NCBI GenBank assembly: GCA_017546885.1
Contig: JAFYRQ010000050.1
Location: forward strand, 1 to 12,342
Direction of reading: 5' to 3'
Source: Alphaproteobacteria bacterium
GTDB taxonomy: Bacteria > Pseudomonadota > Alphaproteobacteria > RF32 > CAG-239
Length of the DNA stretch: 12,342 nucleotides
This document shows, in pieces, positions 1 through 7,133 of the stretch. The notes below the pieces were generated by a model. The model was given only the letters and a program-made list of their open reading frames with translations, did no database searches and was not told the origin of the DNA. Each line of letters starts with the position of its first letter. Position 1 is the stretch's first letter. The translations under genes and the position numbers were made by a program.

Positions 1-1385
1 ATATCTTCATTATCAGGCTGTTTTGCTACATAATTAACAATATCATCCAGAGATTCCCAATATGTGCTAAGAAGTTGTCTTTTAGGCTCTTTTACTTTTC
101 CAAAATTCGCAATATTTTCTCTAATGGCTTCAAAAGCCTCTTTATAATATCCCCTCTTTATCAATAACGGACAAAAATTGTTTGATGTTTTCTTCGCCAG
201 TAACAAAATATCCGGTATAATTTTTTCATCCGAATAATCTTCCGGTAATGTCTCATAAAAATCATAAGCATATCCGAGTATATCTCTATTATTCGCCGCC
301 TGTTTTATAATAGAAGGAACCTCTTTGTGAAAAATTGCAACAGCTTCATCACGGAACTTATCATGCGATGCTAAATCAATACATAACGATATAAATTTAC
401 GAGAAACAGATGTTTTGCTTCTTTGAGCCGATTGCACCAAACTCAACAAAACATTCTTATCAATACCGGTGTCTGCAGAAAATTCATTTGCCAATAACAA
501 AGCATAGTCGCAAAACTCACTTGAAATGTTTTTTTGTTTTAATTGTCTTTCAATTTTATTTATTTCGTTAATATAAACGGGGAGCCTTTGTTCGTTATGA
601 GTAAAACTGAACACATCACCGGTAATGGAATTTCCGTTCATTGCTGCCGTATTCAATACATTTAGAAATTCGGCCTCAATATCCGGAGTAATTCTGCTGT
701 CTTTGAGTATGCTGCCGCATAAAACGGAGATATTATCCCCGCCCTCAAAGCTATGTTTGATATTTTTAGCGGCATAATCAAGATGTTCAAGCAACAGAGA
801 AACATGTCTCGGATTATTCAAATTCAAAATAGAAGAAAAAGCTTTGATTGTATCCGTATATATTTCAGCCTCATCTTCAAGCATTATACCGGCGGGAACG
901 TCTTTCAATATTTTACAAATCAATTCTTCCTGTTCGGCAATTCTGTTATCTTCGTCTTTACCCTCGTTTATCACGCTATTAACATGATACAGAATATCAA
1001 AATAAGCATTTCTGTTTTCAGATGAAGCTACCGCCGCTTTTTCTAAAATAATTAAAGCTTCGGTCGCCTTTCTTCCCGGCCACGTGTTTGTCGCTACACA
1101 AACACCTAAGCTTTTACTATACTCATATCCGTTTTTTTGCGAAAATTTATAAATTAATTCCAAAACACCATCATTATACATCTCTGTTAAAGCAGTATAG
1201 AATTCGGCACAAAGTTTTTTAGATGGTTTTTCAAACTTTGGAGAAGAAATAATTTTTTCTAAAAGTTCCCTTCTATCTTTGTTATGCAGCTTCGTTGATG
1301 AACAAATATCACTTATAATGCCCTCACAATCTTCATTCGACCGTACTTCTGATATTCTTTGTTCAAATTTTTCCAAAACGCTCAT
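1..1385 (-). CDS. Large soluble helical protein of unknown function (C-terminus missing)
   Basis: Reading the minus strand from the ATG at 1385 gives 461 codons without a stop, running off the left edge, so the protein is longer than seen here. It begins MSVLEKFEQRISEV. A GGAGG ribosome binding site five bases upstream and a promoter just before it fix the start. The translation is rich in Lys, Glu, Asn, Ile and Leu, with a heptad-like spread of hydrophobics and few Gly or Pro. It suggests consecutive alpha helices, possibly a helical-repeat (HEAT- or TPR-like) fold, though I can define no repeat unit. There is no signal peptide, membrane segment, P-loop, zinc-binding cluster or other catalytic motif that I recognise, so it is probably cytoplasmic. 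It is transcribed away from rimP and is not part of that operon. Codon use matches its neighbours, so nothing suggests recent transfer. That it is a real gene is well supported; its function is unknown. Confidence 0.85.
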   Translation of the reverse strand, partial: MSVLEKFEQRISEVRSNEDCEGIISDICSSTKLHNKDRRELLEKIISSPKFEKPSKKLCAEFYTALTEMYNDGVLELIYKFSQKNGYEYSKSLGVCVATNTWPGRKATEALIILEKAAVASSENRNAYFDILYHVNSVINEGKDEDNRIAEQEELICKILKDVPAGIMLEDEAEIYTDTIKAFSSILNLNNPRHVSLLLEHLDYAAKNIKHSFEGGDNISVLCGSILKDSRITPDIEAEFLNVLNTAAMNGNSITGDVFSFTHNEQRLPVYINEINKIERQLKQKNISSEFCDYALLLANEFSADTGIDKNVLLSLVQSAQRSKTSVSRKFISLCIDLASHDKFRDEAVAIFHKEVPSIIKQAANNRDILGYAYDFYETLPEDYSDEKIIPDILLLAKKTSNNFCPLLIKRGYYKEAFEAIRENIANFGKVKEPKRQLLSTYWESLDDIVNYVAKQPDNED

Positions 1386-1390
1386 ATATT

Positions 1391-1395
1391 CCTCC
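1391..1395 (-). promoter_or_regulatory. Ribosome binding site of the left-edge gene
   Basis: On the minus strand GGAGG lies five bases before the ATG at 1385. It is the strongest Shine-Dalgarno match in the window and decides the start of this gene. Confidence 0.85.
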
Positions 1396-1407
1396 GAAAC
1401 AGGAAAA

Positions 1408-1436
1408 ATACTACCACATAATAAAAATTTTTGCAA
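1408..1436 (-). promoter_or_regulatory. Sigma-70-type promoter of the left-edge gene
   Basis: On the minus strand TTGCAA (1436-1431) is followed after exactly 17 bases by TAGTAT (1413-1408). A TG one base upstream of the hexamer makes it an extended -10 element. Transcription would start near 1401, giving a leader of about 16 bases that contains the GGAGG site. TTGCAA is its own reverse complement, so it could also serve as a -35 on the other strand. Confidence 0.6.
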
Positions 1437-1459
1437 ATTATAAAAAAGTTCTTTATTTT
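1431..1459 (+). promoter_or_regulatory. Possible promoter of the rimP-nusA operon (weak)
   Basis: The palindromic TTGCAA at 1431-1436 is followed on the plus strand after 17 bases by TATTTT (1454-1459), which matches the -10 consensus at four of six positions, including the key T, A and final T. It would give a leader of about 90 bases that contains the hairpin at 1508-1535. The better-looking TTGACT at 1480-1485 has no acceptable -10 at the right distance. The call is tentative, but the operon promoter should lie in 1386-1510. Confidence 0.25.
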
Positions 1460-1507
1460 TCAAAAAAATATGTTATATGTTGACTATTCTTTCATATTAA
1501 GTTTTTG

Positions 1508-1535
1508 AAAGTGGGGCCGAAAGCCCCGCTTTTTT
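1508..1535 (+). terminator. Intrinsic-terminator hairpin in the rimP leader, probable attenuator
   Basis: The arms 1508-1517 (AAAGTGGGGC) and 1523-1532 (GCCCCGCTTT) pair over ten positions, with one G-T wobble and a five-base loop CGAAA. A run of six T (1530-1535) follows. This is a strong Rho-independent terminator. It ends about 20 bases before the rimP ATG. The only gene to its left is transcribed in the opposite direction, so it has no upstream transcript to end. The likely role is attenuation of the rimP-nusA operon, whose NusA product itself acts on termination. I could not define an antiterminator fold. Confidence 0.75.
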
Positions 1536-1555
1536 GTTAGAAAAAGGAAAAATTT

Positions 1556-2059
1556 ATGCAAAAAAAACATCATTTGCACGATATGTTGGAACCCACAATC
1601 AACAATTTAGGTTTTGACTTGGTGCGTATTATGACAATCGGTAATGTTAACCCTACATTACAAGTTATGATAGAGAGAAAAGACCGTAACAATATGGTTG
1701 TTGACGATTGTGCTACCGTAAGCCGAGCTATTTCGGTTATTTTGGATGAAAAAGATCCTATTTCCGGAAGATATACTCTTGAAGTATCTTCTCCGGGTTT
1801 AGACAGACCTTTGGTTGCTCTTGAAAACTTCGTTCGTTTCGAAGGATTTGAAGCTAAAATCGAAACTGATACGGAAATTGAAAAACGCAAAAGATTCAAA
1901 GGTCGCATCATTCGTGTTGATGGTGAAGATATAATATTTTTAATGGACGATAAGGAATGGACAATTCCTTATGATGCCGTATCAAAAGCAAAATTATTGC
2001 TTACCGACGAACTTTTAGCTATCGCAGAAGCTGAAGCAGCTGCGGAAGATGAAGAATAA
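1556..2059 (+). CDS. rimP: Ribosome maturation factor RimP
   Basis: RimP (YhbC family, formerly DUF150) binds the free 30S subunit in the cytoplasm and helps its late assembly, especially around ribosomal protein S12. The 167-residue length is normal. The N-terminal alpha/beta domain spans about residues 5-85 and ends in the family signature SSPGLDRPL (78-86), preceded by the conserved DCATVSRAIS helix (51-60). The SH3-like C-terminal domain covers about 90-150. The tail is acidic (EAEAAAEDEE). AAGGA at 1544-1548 supports the ATG at 1556. It is the first gene of the operon and follows the leader hairpin at 1508-1535, which probably controls it. The nusA start lies 28 bases beyond its stop. 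Identification rests on motifs, length and the classic gene order. Confidence 0.95.
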   Translation: MQKKHHLHDMLEPTINNLGFDLVRIMTIGNVNPTLQVMIERKDRNNMVVDDCATVSRAISVILDEKDPISGRYTLEVSSPGLDRPLVALENFVRFEGFEAKIETDTEIEKRKRFKGRIIRVDGEDIIFLMDDKEWTIPYDAVSKAKLLLTDELLAIAEAEAAAEDEE

Positions 2060-2087
2060 ATTAACCCAACTTTCAATAGAGGAAAAA

Positions 2088-3644
2088 ATGCAAAATATTG
2101 AAAATATGCCCAGACCGGAAATCATCATGGTTGTTAATTCGGTAGCTACCGAAAAAAATATTGATAAAGAAGACGTTTTTACCGCTTTAGAAGTAGCAAT
2201 TCAAAAAGCCGGACGTTCTCGTTATGGTTTTGAAAACGACATCAGAGCTCACATTGACCGCAAAAACGGTGCAATCTCATTGGCTCACTATCTTTTAATC
2301 GTTGAAGAATATGACGAAGAAAATAAATGCAACCAACTTTTGCTTGAAGACGCATTATTAGATGACGAAAACGCAAAAGTAGGCGATTATGTTGTTGATC
2401 CGCTTCCTCCGATTGATTTTGGTCGCGTTGCTGCACAAACAGCAAAACAAGTAATTGTTCAGAAAGTTCGTGAAGCTGAACGCAATCGCCAATATGAAGA
2501 ATACAAAGAAAAAATCGGCACCATTATTAACGGAACCGTTAAAAGAATTGAAGTCGGCGCAAACGGCAGTTTAAGAAACGTTATTGTTGATATGGGTAAA
2601 ACTGAAGCTATCTTGCGTTATGATGAAATTATACCAAGAGAAAAATTCAAAAACGGCGACAGAATCAGAGCCTATGTTTTAGATGTTCGTCGTGAAAACA
2701 AAGGTCCGCAAATCTTCTTGTCTCGTACCTGCCCGCAATTTTTGGCCGCTTTGTTTACTCAAGAAGTTCCTGAAATCTATGACGGCATCGTTAAAATTAT
2801 CAGTGTATCTCGTGACCCGGGTTCGAAAGCAAAAATTTCGGTTAAAGCTAACGATTTAACTATCGATCCGGTTGGAGCTTGCGTTGGTTTAAGAGGTATC
2901 CGTGTACAAGCCGTAGTTAATGAATTACAAGGCGAAAAAATTGACATTATCCCATATTCCGAAGACAGAGCTCAATATATCGTAAGCGCTTTAGCTCCGG
3001 CCGAAGTTACCAAAGTTGTAATTGACGAAGAAAGCAATCGTATTGAAGCTGTTGTTCCGCAAGAACAATTCTCTATTGCTATCGGTCGTCGCGGTCAAAA
3101 CGTTAAGCTCGCATCTCAATTACTCGGTTGTGACATTGACGTATTGACGGAAGAACAAGAACAAGAACGTCGCGCAAATGAAAACAAGGTTCGTTCTCAA
3201 CGCTTTATGGATGCATTAGACGTTGATGAAATGATTGCTCACTTACTCATTGCCGAAGGCTTTACAAATGTTGACGAAGTTGCCGGCGTAGCATTGAACG
3301 AATTGGCTGAAATCGAAGGTTTTGATGATGATATTGCTACCGAGTTACAACAAAGAGCAAAAGAATTTATCACCAAACGCAATGCCGAATTTGCTAAAAA
3401 GAGCAAAACCTTAGGTATTGATGAAACCATCAAAACCGTTACAGGACTTGATCAAGATATGATTATCACCTTGGCTGAAAAAGGTGTTAAAACTCTTGAC
3501 GATGTTGCCGATTTGGCTGCTGATGAATTAATTGAAATGCTCGGCGATAACGTTTTATCCGAAGACGAAGCTAACAAAGTAATTATGGCAGCTCGTGAAC
3601 ATTGGTTTGAAAACGAAGGACAAAATTTGGATGACGAAGAATAA
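2088..3644 (+). CDS. nusA: Transcription termination/antitermination factor NusA
   Basis: NusA binds RNA polymerase and nascent RNA, promoting pausing and intrinsic termination and, with other Nus factors, antitermination of rRNA operons. The 518 residues comprise the N-terminal polymerase-binding domain (about 1-130), the S1 domain (about 143-213), KH1 with its loop GLRG at 267-270, KH2 with GRRG at 333-336, and two C-terminal acidic helical repeats (about 375-430 and 445-505) of the helix-hairpin-helix type. Alphaproteobacterial and gammaproteobacterial NusA carry these repeats; Bacillus NusA lacks them. I chose the ATG at 2088 because GAGGAAAAA lies directly before it. An in-frame ATG at 2049 would add 13 residues that do not resemble NusA and would overlap rimP. 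The 3' end overlaps ylxR by 14 bases, implying coupled translation. NusA commonly represses its own operon. Confidence 0.96.
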   Translation: MQNIENMPRPEIIMVVNSVATEKNIDKEDVFTALEVAIQKAGRSRYGFENDIRAHIDRKNGAISLAHYLLIVEEYDEENKCNQLLLEDALLDDENAKVGDYVVDPLPPIDFGRVAAQTAKQVIVQKVREAERNRQYEEYKEKIGTIINGTVKRIEVGANGSLRNVIVDMGKTEAILRYDEIIPREKFKNGDRIRAYVLDVRRENKGPQIFLSRTCPQFLAALFTQEVPEIYDGIVKIISVSRDPGSKAKISVKANDLTIDPVGACVGLRGIRVQAVVNELQGEKIDIIPYSEDRAQYIVSALAPAEVTKVVIDEESNRIEAVVPQEQFSIAIGRRGQNVKLASQLLGCDIDVLTEEQEQERRANENKVRSQRFMDALDVDEMIAHLLIAEGFTNVDEVAGVALNELAEIEGFDDDIATELQQRAKEFITKRNAEFAKKSKTLGIDETIKTVTGLDQDMIITLAEKGVKTLDDVADLAADELIEMLGDNVLSEDEANKVIMAAREHWFENEGQNLDDEE

Positions 3645-4200
3645 TCCAAATCGCAAATGCTTATTGACAGGAGAGGAAAAACCGCAGGAAGAACTTCTGC
3701 GGTTCACCCTCACTCCCGACAATCAGGTAATACCTGACTTCAAAAAGAAACTGCCCGGAAAAGGTTTTTATATAACCTGCTCCAAACAGTCTCTTGAACA
3801 AGCAATTGCAAAAAACATTTTCAAAAAGTTAGGTAAAAACGTAAAACCAATATCTAACTTGTTGGAAATTGTAGAAAATATCTTGAAAAACCGTGCTTTA
3901 GAGGCTATAAACTTGGCTAAAAAGGCAGGTATGCTGGTTTCCGGCTTTGACAAAGTAAAAGAAAAACTGGCAAAAAATAAAGTGGCTTATGTTATTGATG
4001 CCGTTGATGCCGGAGAAGACGGCAAAGCAAAGATAAAAGTGGCCGCAAAGAATGTAGAAATTTTGACATTATTCACAGTTGAGGAGTTAGACAAGGCACT
4101 AAACAGAGTTAACACGGTCCACGCCGCTTTACTTAAAAGCGAAATGGCACAAATGGTACACAATCAATTACAAAAATGGCAAAATTTTATTAATTCTTAA
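3631..4200 (+). CDS. ylxR: YlxR-type RNA-binding protein fused to an L7Ae-like domain
   Basis: This 189-residue cytoplasmic protein has two RNA-binding modules. Residues 5-75 match the YlxR family (DUF448): NRKCLLTGE at 7-15, an FTLTPDNQVIPD strand region, and the LPGKGFYITC loop at 41-50, where family members usually have GRG. The second cysteine of the classical CxxC is Thr13, as is usual in alphaproteobacteria. Residues 88-175 resemble the L7Ae/L30e kink-turn-binding fold (AINLAKKAGMLVSGFDKVKE, then VAYVIDAVDAGEDG). In Firmicutes the two modules are separate genes, ylxR and ylxQ, between nusA and infB; here they are one polypeptide. The exact function is not established; proposals include nucleoid association and regulation of RNA processing. 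I chose the ATG at 3631, inside the nusA end; the alternative at 3595 adds 12 atypical residues. Confidence 0.9.
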   Translation: MTKNNPNRKCLLTGEEKPQEELLRFTLTPDNQVIPDFKKKLPGKGFYITCSKQSLEQAIAKNIFKKLGKNVKPISNLLEIVENILKNRALEAINLAKKAGMLVSGFDKVKEKLAKNKVAYVIDAVDAGEDGKAKIKVAAKNVEILTLFTVEELDKALNRVNTVHAALLKSEMAQMVHNQLQKWQNFINS

Positions 4201-4221
4201 AAACGATGGAGAAATATTTAT

Positions 4222-6729
4222 ATGACAGAAGATAGTGCAAAAACCAAATTAACCTTATCGGGAAAAAAGACCCTGACATTAAAAGGTTTGGGAGAAAAAG
4301 CATCTTCTCACGATGGTAAAAAAGTTGTGCAAGTAGAAGTCCGCAAAAAAAGAGTTATTGCGTCATCTGCTCCTGCCGAAAACAAAGAAGTACAGTTAGA
4401 CGAGGCTACACAAGCTAAATTGCGCCTTATTGCCGAAGCAAAAGAACACGAAGCAAAACGTCAACAGCAAGAAGAAGAAAAACAACTTGCCCGCCAAAAA
4501 CTGGAAGAAGAAATAAAAGCGGAAAAGCAACGTAAAGAAGAGGAAGAAGCTCAACGTTTGGCTTTGGAAGAGCAAAAAATCAGAGAAGCTAAAGAAGCTG
4601 AAGAAAAAGCAGCCAGAGAAAAAGCAGAAAAAGAAAAGGCCGCCGCTCAAAAGAATGCTCAACCTTCTACTAAAGAAGAAAAACCATTCAAAAACAATGA
4701 TCGTCATTCAAAAGATTATGACGACGATGACGATGATGAAAAATTCAGCGGCAAAAAACGTAATGTCAACAGAAATGAAGCTTTTGAACAAGATCGTAAA
4801 AAAGTTACAAAACGCAGTTTTGAACCGCAACGCCGCAACAATAAAGTAAGCATAAACAGTTTCGGCGGTGATGACGATGATGACGATTACGGTTTTGGTG
4901 CGCCACGTCGCCGTTTCAAGAAAAAACAACCGAAACCTGTTGTTGTAGCTCAACCGCAAGAAAAGATTATCAAAGAAGTTACAATTCCTGAAATCATCAC
5001 TGTTCAAGAATTGGCTAACCGTATGGCAGAAAAAAGCGCCGACGTAATCAAAAAACTTATGTCATTGGGTGTTATGGCTACAATTAACCAGGCCATTGAT
5101 GCCGATACAGCTCAAATTATCGTTGAAGAAATGGGACACAAATGGAAACGTGTTGCCGACAGCGATGTTGAAGATGTTTTGAAAAACGCAGAAGACAGCT
5201 CGCCGGAAAAACAATTACCGAGAGCTCCGGTTGTAACGGTTATGGGCCACGTTGACCATGGTAAAACATCACTTCTCGATGCTTTGAGAGAAACCAATGT
5301 CGTAGCAAAAGAAGCCGGCGGTATTACTCAACATATCGGTGCATATCAAATTGAAGTTGAAAGCGGTAACAAAATTACATTTATTGACACCCCGGGACAC
5401 GAAGCATTCTCCGAAATGCGTGCTCGCGGTGCCAAAGTTACGGATATTGTGGTTTTAGTAGTTGCTGCAAATGACGGTATTATGCCTCAAACCGTAGAAG
5501 CTATTCGCCACGCACAAGCTGCCGAAGTTCCTATTGTTGTTGCGATTAACAAAATTGACTTACCGGGTGCAGATCCGATGAAAGTTAAAACAGCTTTATT
5601 GCAACACGGAATTGCTATTGAAGAATTGGGCGGTGAATGTTTGTGCGCCGAAGTTTCTGCAAAAAAACGCATTAACATCAACAAATTGGTAGAAGCAATT
5701 TTGTTACAGGCTGAAATTTTAGATTTGAAAGCTAACCCGAATTGTAAAGCAAGCGGTACCGTAGTTGAAGCAAAAATGGAAAAAGGTCGCGGTTCTGTTG
5801 CTACTGTTTTGGTTCAACAAGGAACTCTCAATATCGGCGACATTATCATTGCCGGTAAAGAATGGGGACACGTTCGCGCTATGTTCAACGAACATGGTCA
5901 GAAGCTTCAATCCGCCGGTCCTGCAACCCCGGTAGAAATTTTGGGATTGCAAGGAACTCCTGCTGCCGGCGATAACTTCAACGTTGTTGAAAGCGAATCT
6001 CAAGCAAAAGAAATCGTAAATTATCGTATTCAAAAAGAACGTGATGCCAAGTTAGTTAAGAGTGCAAAATCTGCAATGGAACAAATGCTTGATAAAATTA
6101 AATCAGGTGAAGTTAAGCACTTACCTATCGTTATTAAAGCTGACGTTCAAGGTTCTATTGAAGCTATCGAAGGAACATTGAACAAGCTTTCAAACAACGA
6201 AGTCAGTGTACAAATTTTACACTCTGCAGTCGGTCCTATTTCCGAATCCGACGTAACTTTGGCAAAAGCTTCTCACGCTTTCATTATCGGCTTTAACGTT
6301 CGTGCAATTCCGCAAGCTCGTGATATGGCACGTCGTGACGGTATTGATATTCGTTACTACTCTATCATTTACGACGTAGCTGACGATGTTAAGAAAGGTC
6401 TTGAAGGTATGCTTTCTCCTGAACTCAAAGAAAAGATTTTGGGTTATGCCGAAATTCGTAATGTATTCAACATTACCGGTGTAGGAAGAGTTGCCGGATG
6501 TATGATTACCGAAGGTATGGTTAAACGTGGAGCTAAAGTTCGCTTACTTCGTGATAACGTTGTTATTCACGATGGAAGCTTAGGTCAATTGAAGCGTTAC
6601 AAAGATGACGTAAAAGAAGTTAAAGAAGGCTATGAATGTGGTATGAGTTTTGAAAACTATAACGATATTCAGGTCGGCGACTTTATCGAATGTTACGAAA
6701 TCGAAGCTATTGCAGCTAAACTCGACTAA
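4222..6729 (+). CDS. infB: Translation initiation factor IF-2
   Basis: IF-2 is the GTPase that brings formylmethionyl-tRNA to the 30S subunit and drives joining of the 50S subunit. The protein has 835 residues. The N-terminal KLTLSGKKTLTLKG motif (about 9-22) is the alphaproteobacterial IF2-associated segment. A highly charged Glu/Lys/Ala-rich, probably helical stretch follows (about 60-160), then two runs of six Asp at 167-172 and 217-222 among basic patches. The IF2N domain covers about 254-305. The G domain has GHVDHGKT at 342-349 (G1), DTPGH at 389-393 (G3) and NKID at 443-446 (G4), and SAKK further on (G5). Domains II, III and the C-terminal tRNA-binding barrel fill the rest. GGAG at 4208-4211 precedes the ATG, 21 bases after ylxR. 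Confidence 0.97.
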   Translation: MTEDSAKTKLTLSGKKTLTLKGLGEKASSHDGKKVVQVEVRKKRVIASSAPAENKEVQLDEATQAKLRLIAEAKEHEAKRQQQEEEKQLARQKLEEEIKAEKQRKEEEEAQRLALEEQKIREAKEAEEKAAREKAEKEKAAAQKNAQPSTKEEKPFKNNDRHSKDYDDDDDDEKFSGKKRNVNRNEAFEQDRKKVTKRSFEPQRRNNKVSINSFGGDDDDDDYGFGAPRRRFKKKQPKPVVVAQPQEKIIKEVTIPEIITVQELANRMAEKSADVIKKLMSLGVMATINQAIDADTAQIIVEEMGHKWKRVADSDVEDVLKNAEDSSPEKQLPRAPVVTVMGHVDHGKTSLLDALRETNVVAKEAGGITQHIGAYQIEVESGNKITFIDTPGHEAFSEMRARGAKVTDIVVLVVAANDGIMPQTVEAIRHAQAAEVPIVVAINKIDLPGADPMKVKTALLQHGIAIEELGGECLCAEVSAKKRININKLVEAILLQAEILDLKANPNCKASGTVVEAKMEKGRGSVATVLVQQGTLNIGDIIIAGKEWGHVRAMFNEHGQKLQSAGPATPVEILGLQGTPAAGDNFNVVESESQAKEIVNYRIQKERDAKLVKSAKSAMEQMLDKIKSGEVKHLPIVIKADVQGSIEAIEGTLNKLSNNEVSVQILHSAVGPISESDVTLAKASHAFIIGFNVRAIPQARDMARRDGIDIRYYSIIYDVADDVKKGLEGMLSPELKEKILGYAEIRNVFNITGVGRVAGCMITEGMVKRGAKVRLLRDNVVIHDGSLGQLKRYKDDVKEVKEGYECGMSFENYNDIQVGDFIECYEIEAIAAKLD

Positions 6730-6743
6730 TCGGAGAAAAGATA

Positions 6744-7133
6744 ATGGCATTAAAAGAATTATCTCAAAGACAGTTGAGAGTCGGACAAGAAATCAAACGA
6801 ATTATCGCTGAAGAAATTAATCAGGGAAGAGTTCGTAATCTTGAACCTATTGATACTTTGGTAACAATTATGGAAACGACAGTTTCTCCCGATTTAAAAT
6901 ATGCTGACGTATATTTTGTGACAACAAACGGGGAATTGGATGAAAAAGTACGTGAAGCATTACAGTTAGCATCAAATCACTTCCGTAAAGTTGTAGCTAC
7001 AAAAACCATGCTTCGTTATGTTCCGGAGATTCGTTTCTTTATTGATAACACAATGGCAGAAGCAGATAAAATTGAAAAGTTGCTTCACGACCCTAAAGTT
7101 CAAGAAGACTTGAAAAAGCAAGATGAAGCATAA
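6744..7133 (+). CDS. rbfA: Ribosome-binding factor A (RbfA)
   Basis: RbfA is a small KH-like protein that binds the free 30S subunit, assists maturation of the 16S rRNA 5' end and counts as a cold-shock factor in E. coli. The 129 residues match the family length. Recognisable parts are SQRQLRVGQEIKRIIAEEI (8-26), the strand with VSPDLKYADVYFV, the helix ALQLASNHFRK and the final strand PEIRFFIDNTMAEADKIEKLL. A good ribosome binding site (CGGAG at 6731-6735) precedes the ATG, 14 bases after the infB stop. Its last codons overlap the truB start by 11 bases. Its placement with rimP, another 30S maturation factor, fits a joint role in subunit assembly. Confidence 0.95.
   Translation: MALKELSQRQLRVGQEIKRIIAEEINQGRVRNLEPIDTLVTIMETTVSPDLKYADVYFVTTNGELDEKVREALQLASNHFRKVVATKTMLRYVPEIRFFIDNTMAEADKIEKLLHDPKVQEDLKKQDEA

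Noticed and set aside
753..1025. Plus-strand ORF of 90 codons
   Set aside because: It lies opposite the well-supported minus-strand gene, has no ribosome binding site, and its composition is that of an antisense frame.
1480..1500. TTGACT followed by TATTAA as the rimP promoter
   Set aside because: The two hexamers are only nine bases apart, and no -10 match occurs 16-18 bases downstream of TTGACT.
2049..2087. Upstream nusA start giving 13 extra residues
   Set aside because: It overlaps the end of rimP, has no ribosome binding site, and the extra residues do not look like NusA. GAGGAAAAA sits directly before the ATG at 2088.
3595..3630. Upstream ylxR start inside nusA
   Set aside because: It adds 12 residues before the conserved NRKC motif that are only nusA read in another frame.
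4396..5007. Minus-strand Phe/Leu-rich ORFs that look like membrane proteins
   Set aside because: They are the antisense of the Lys/Glu-rich and Asp-rich segments of infB: GAA and AAA read backwards give Phe and Leu codons. No start signals are present.
4222..5060. Internal infB start producing a shorter IF-2 form as in E. coli
   Set aside because: Internal in-frame ATG codons exist, but I saw none with a convincing ribosome binding site.
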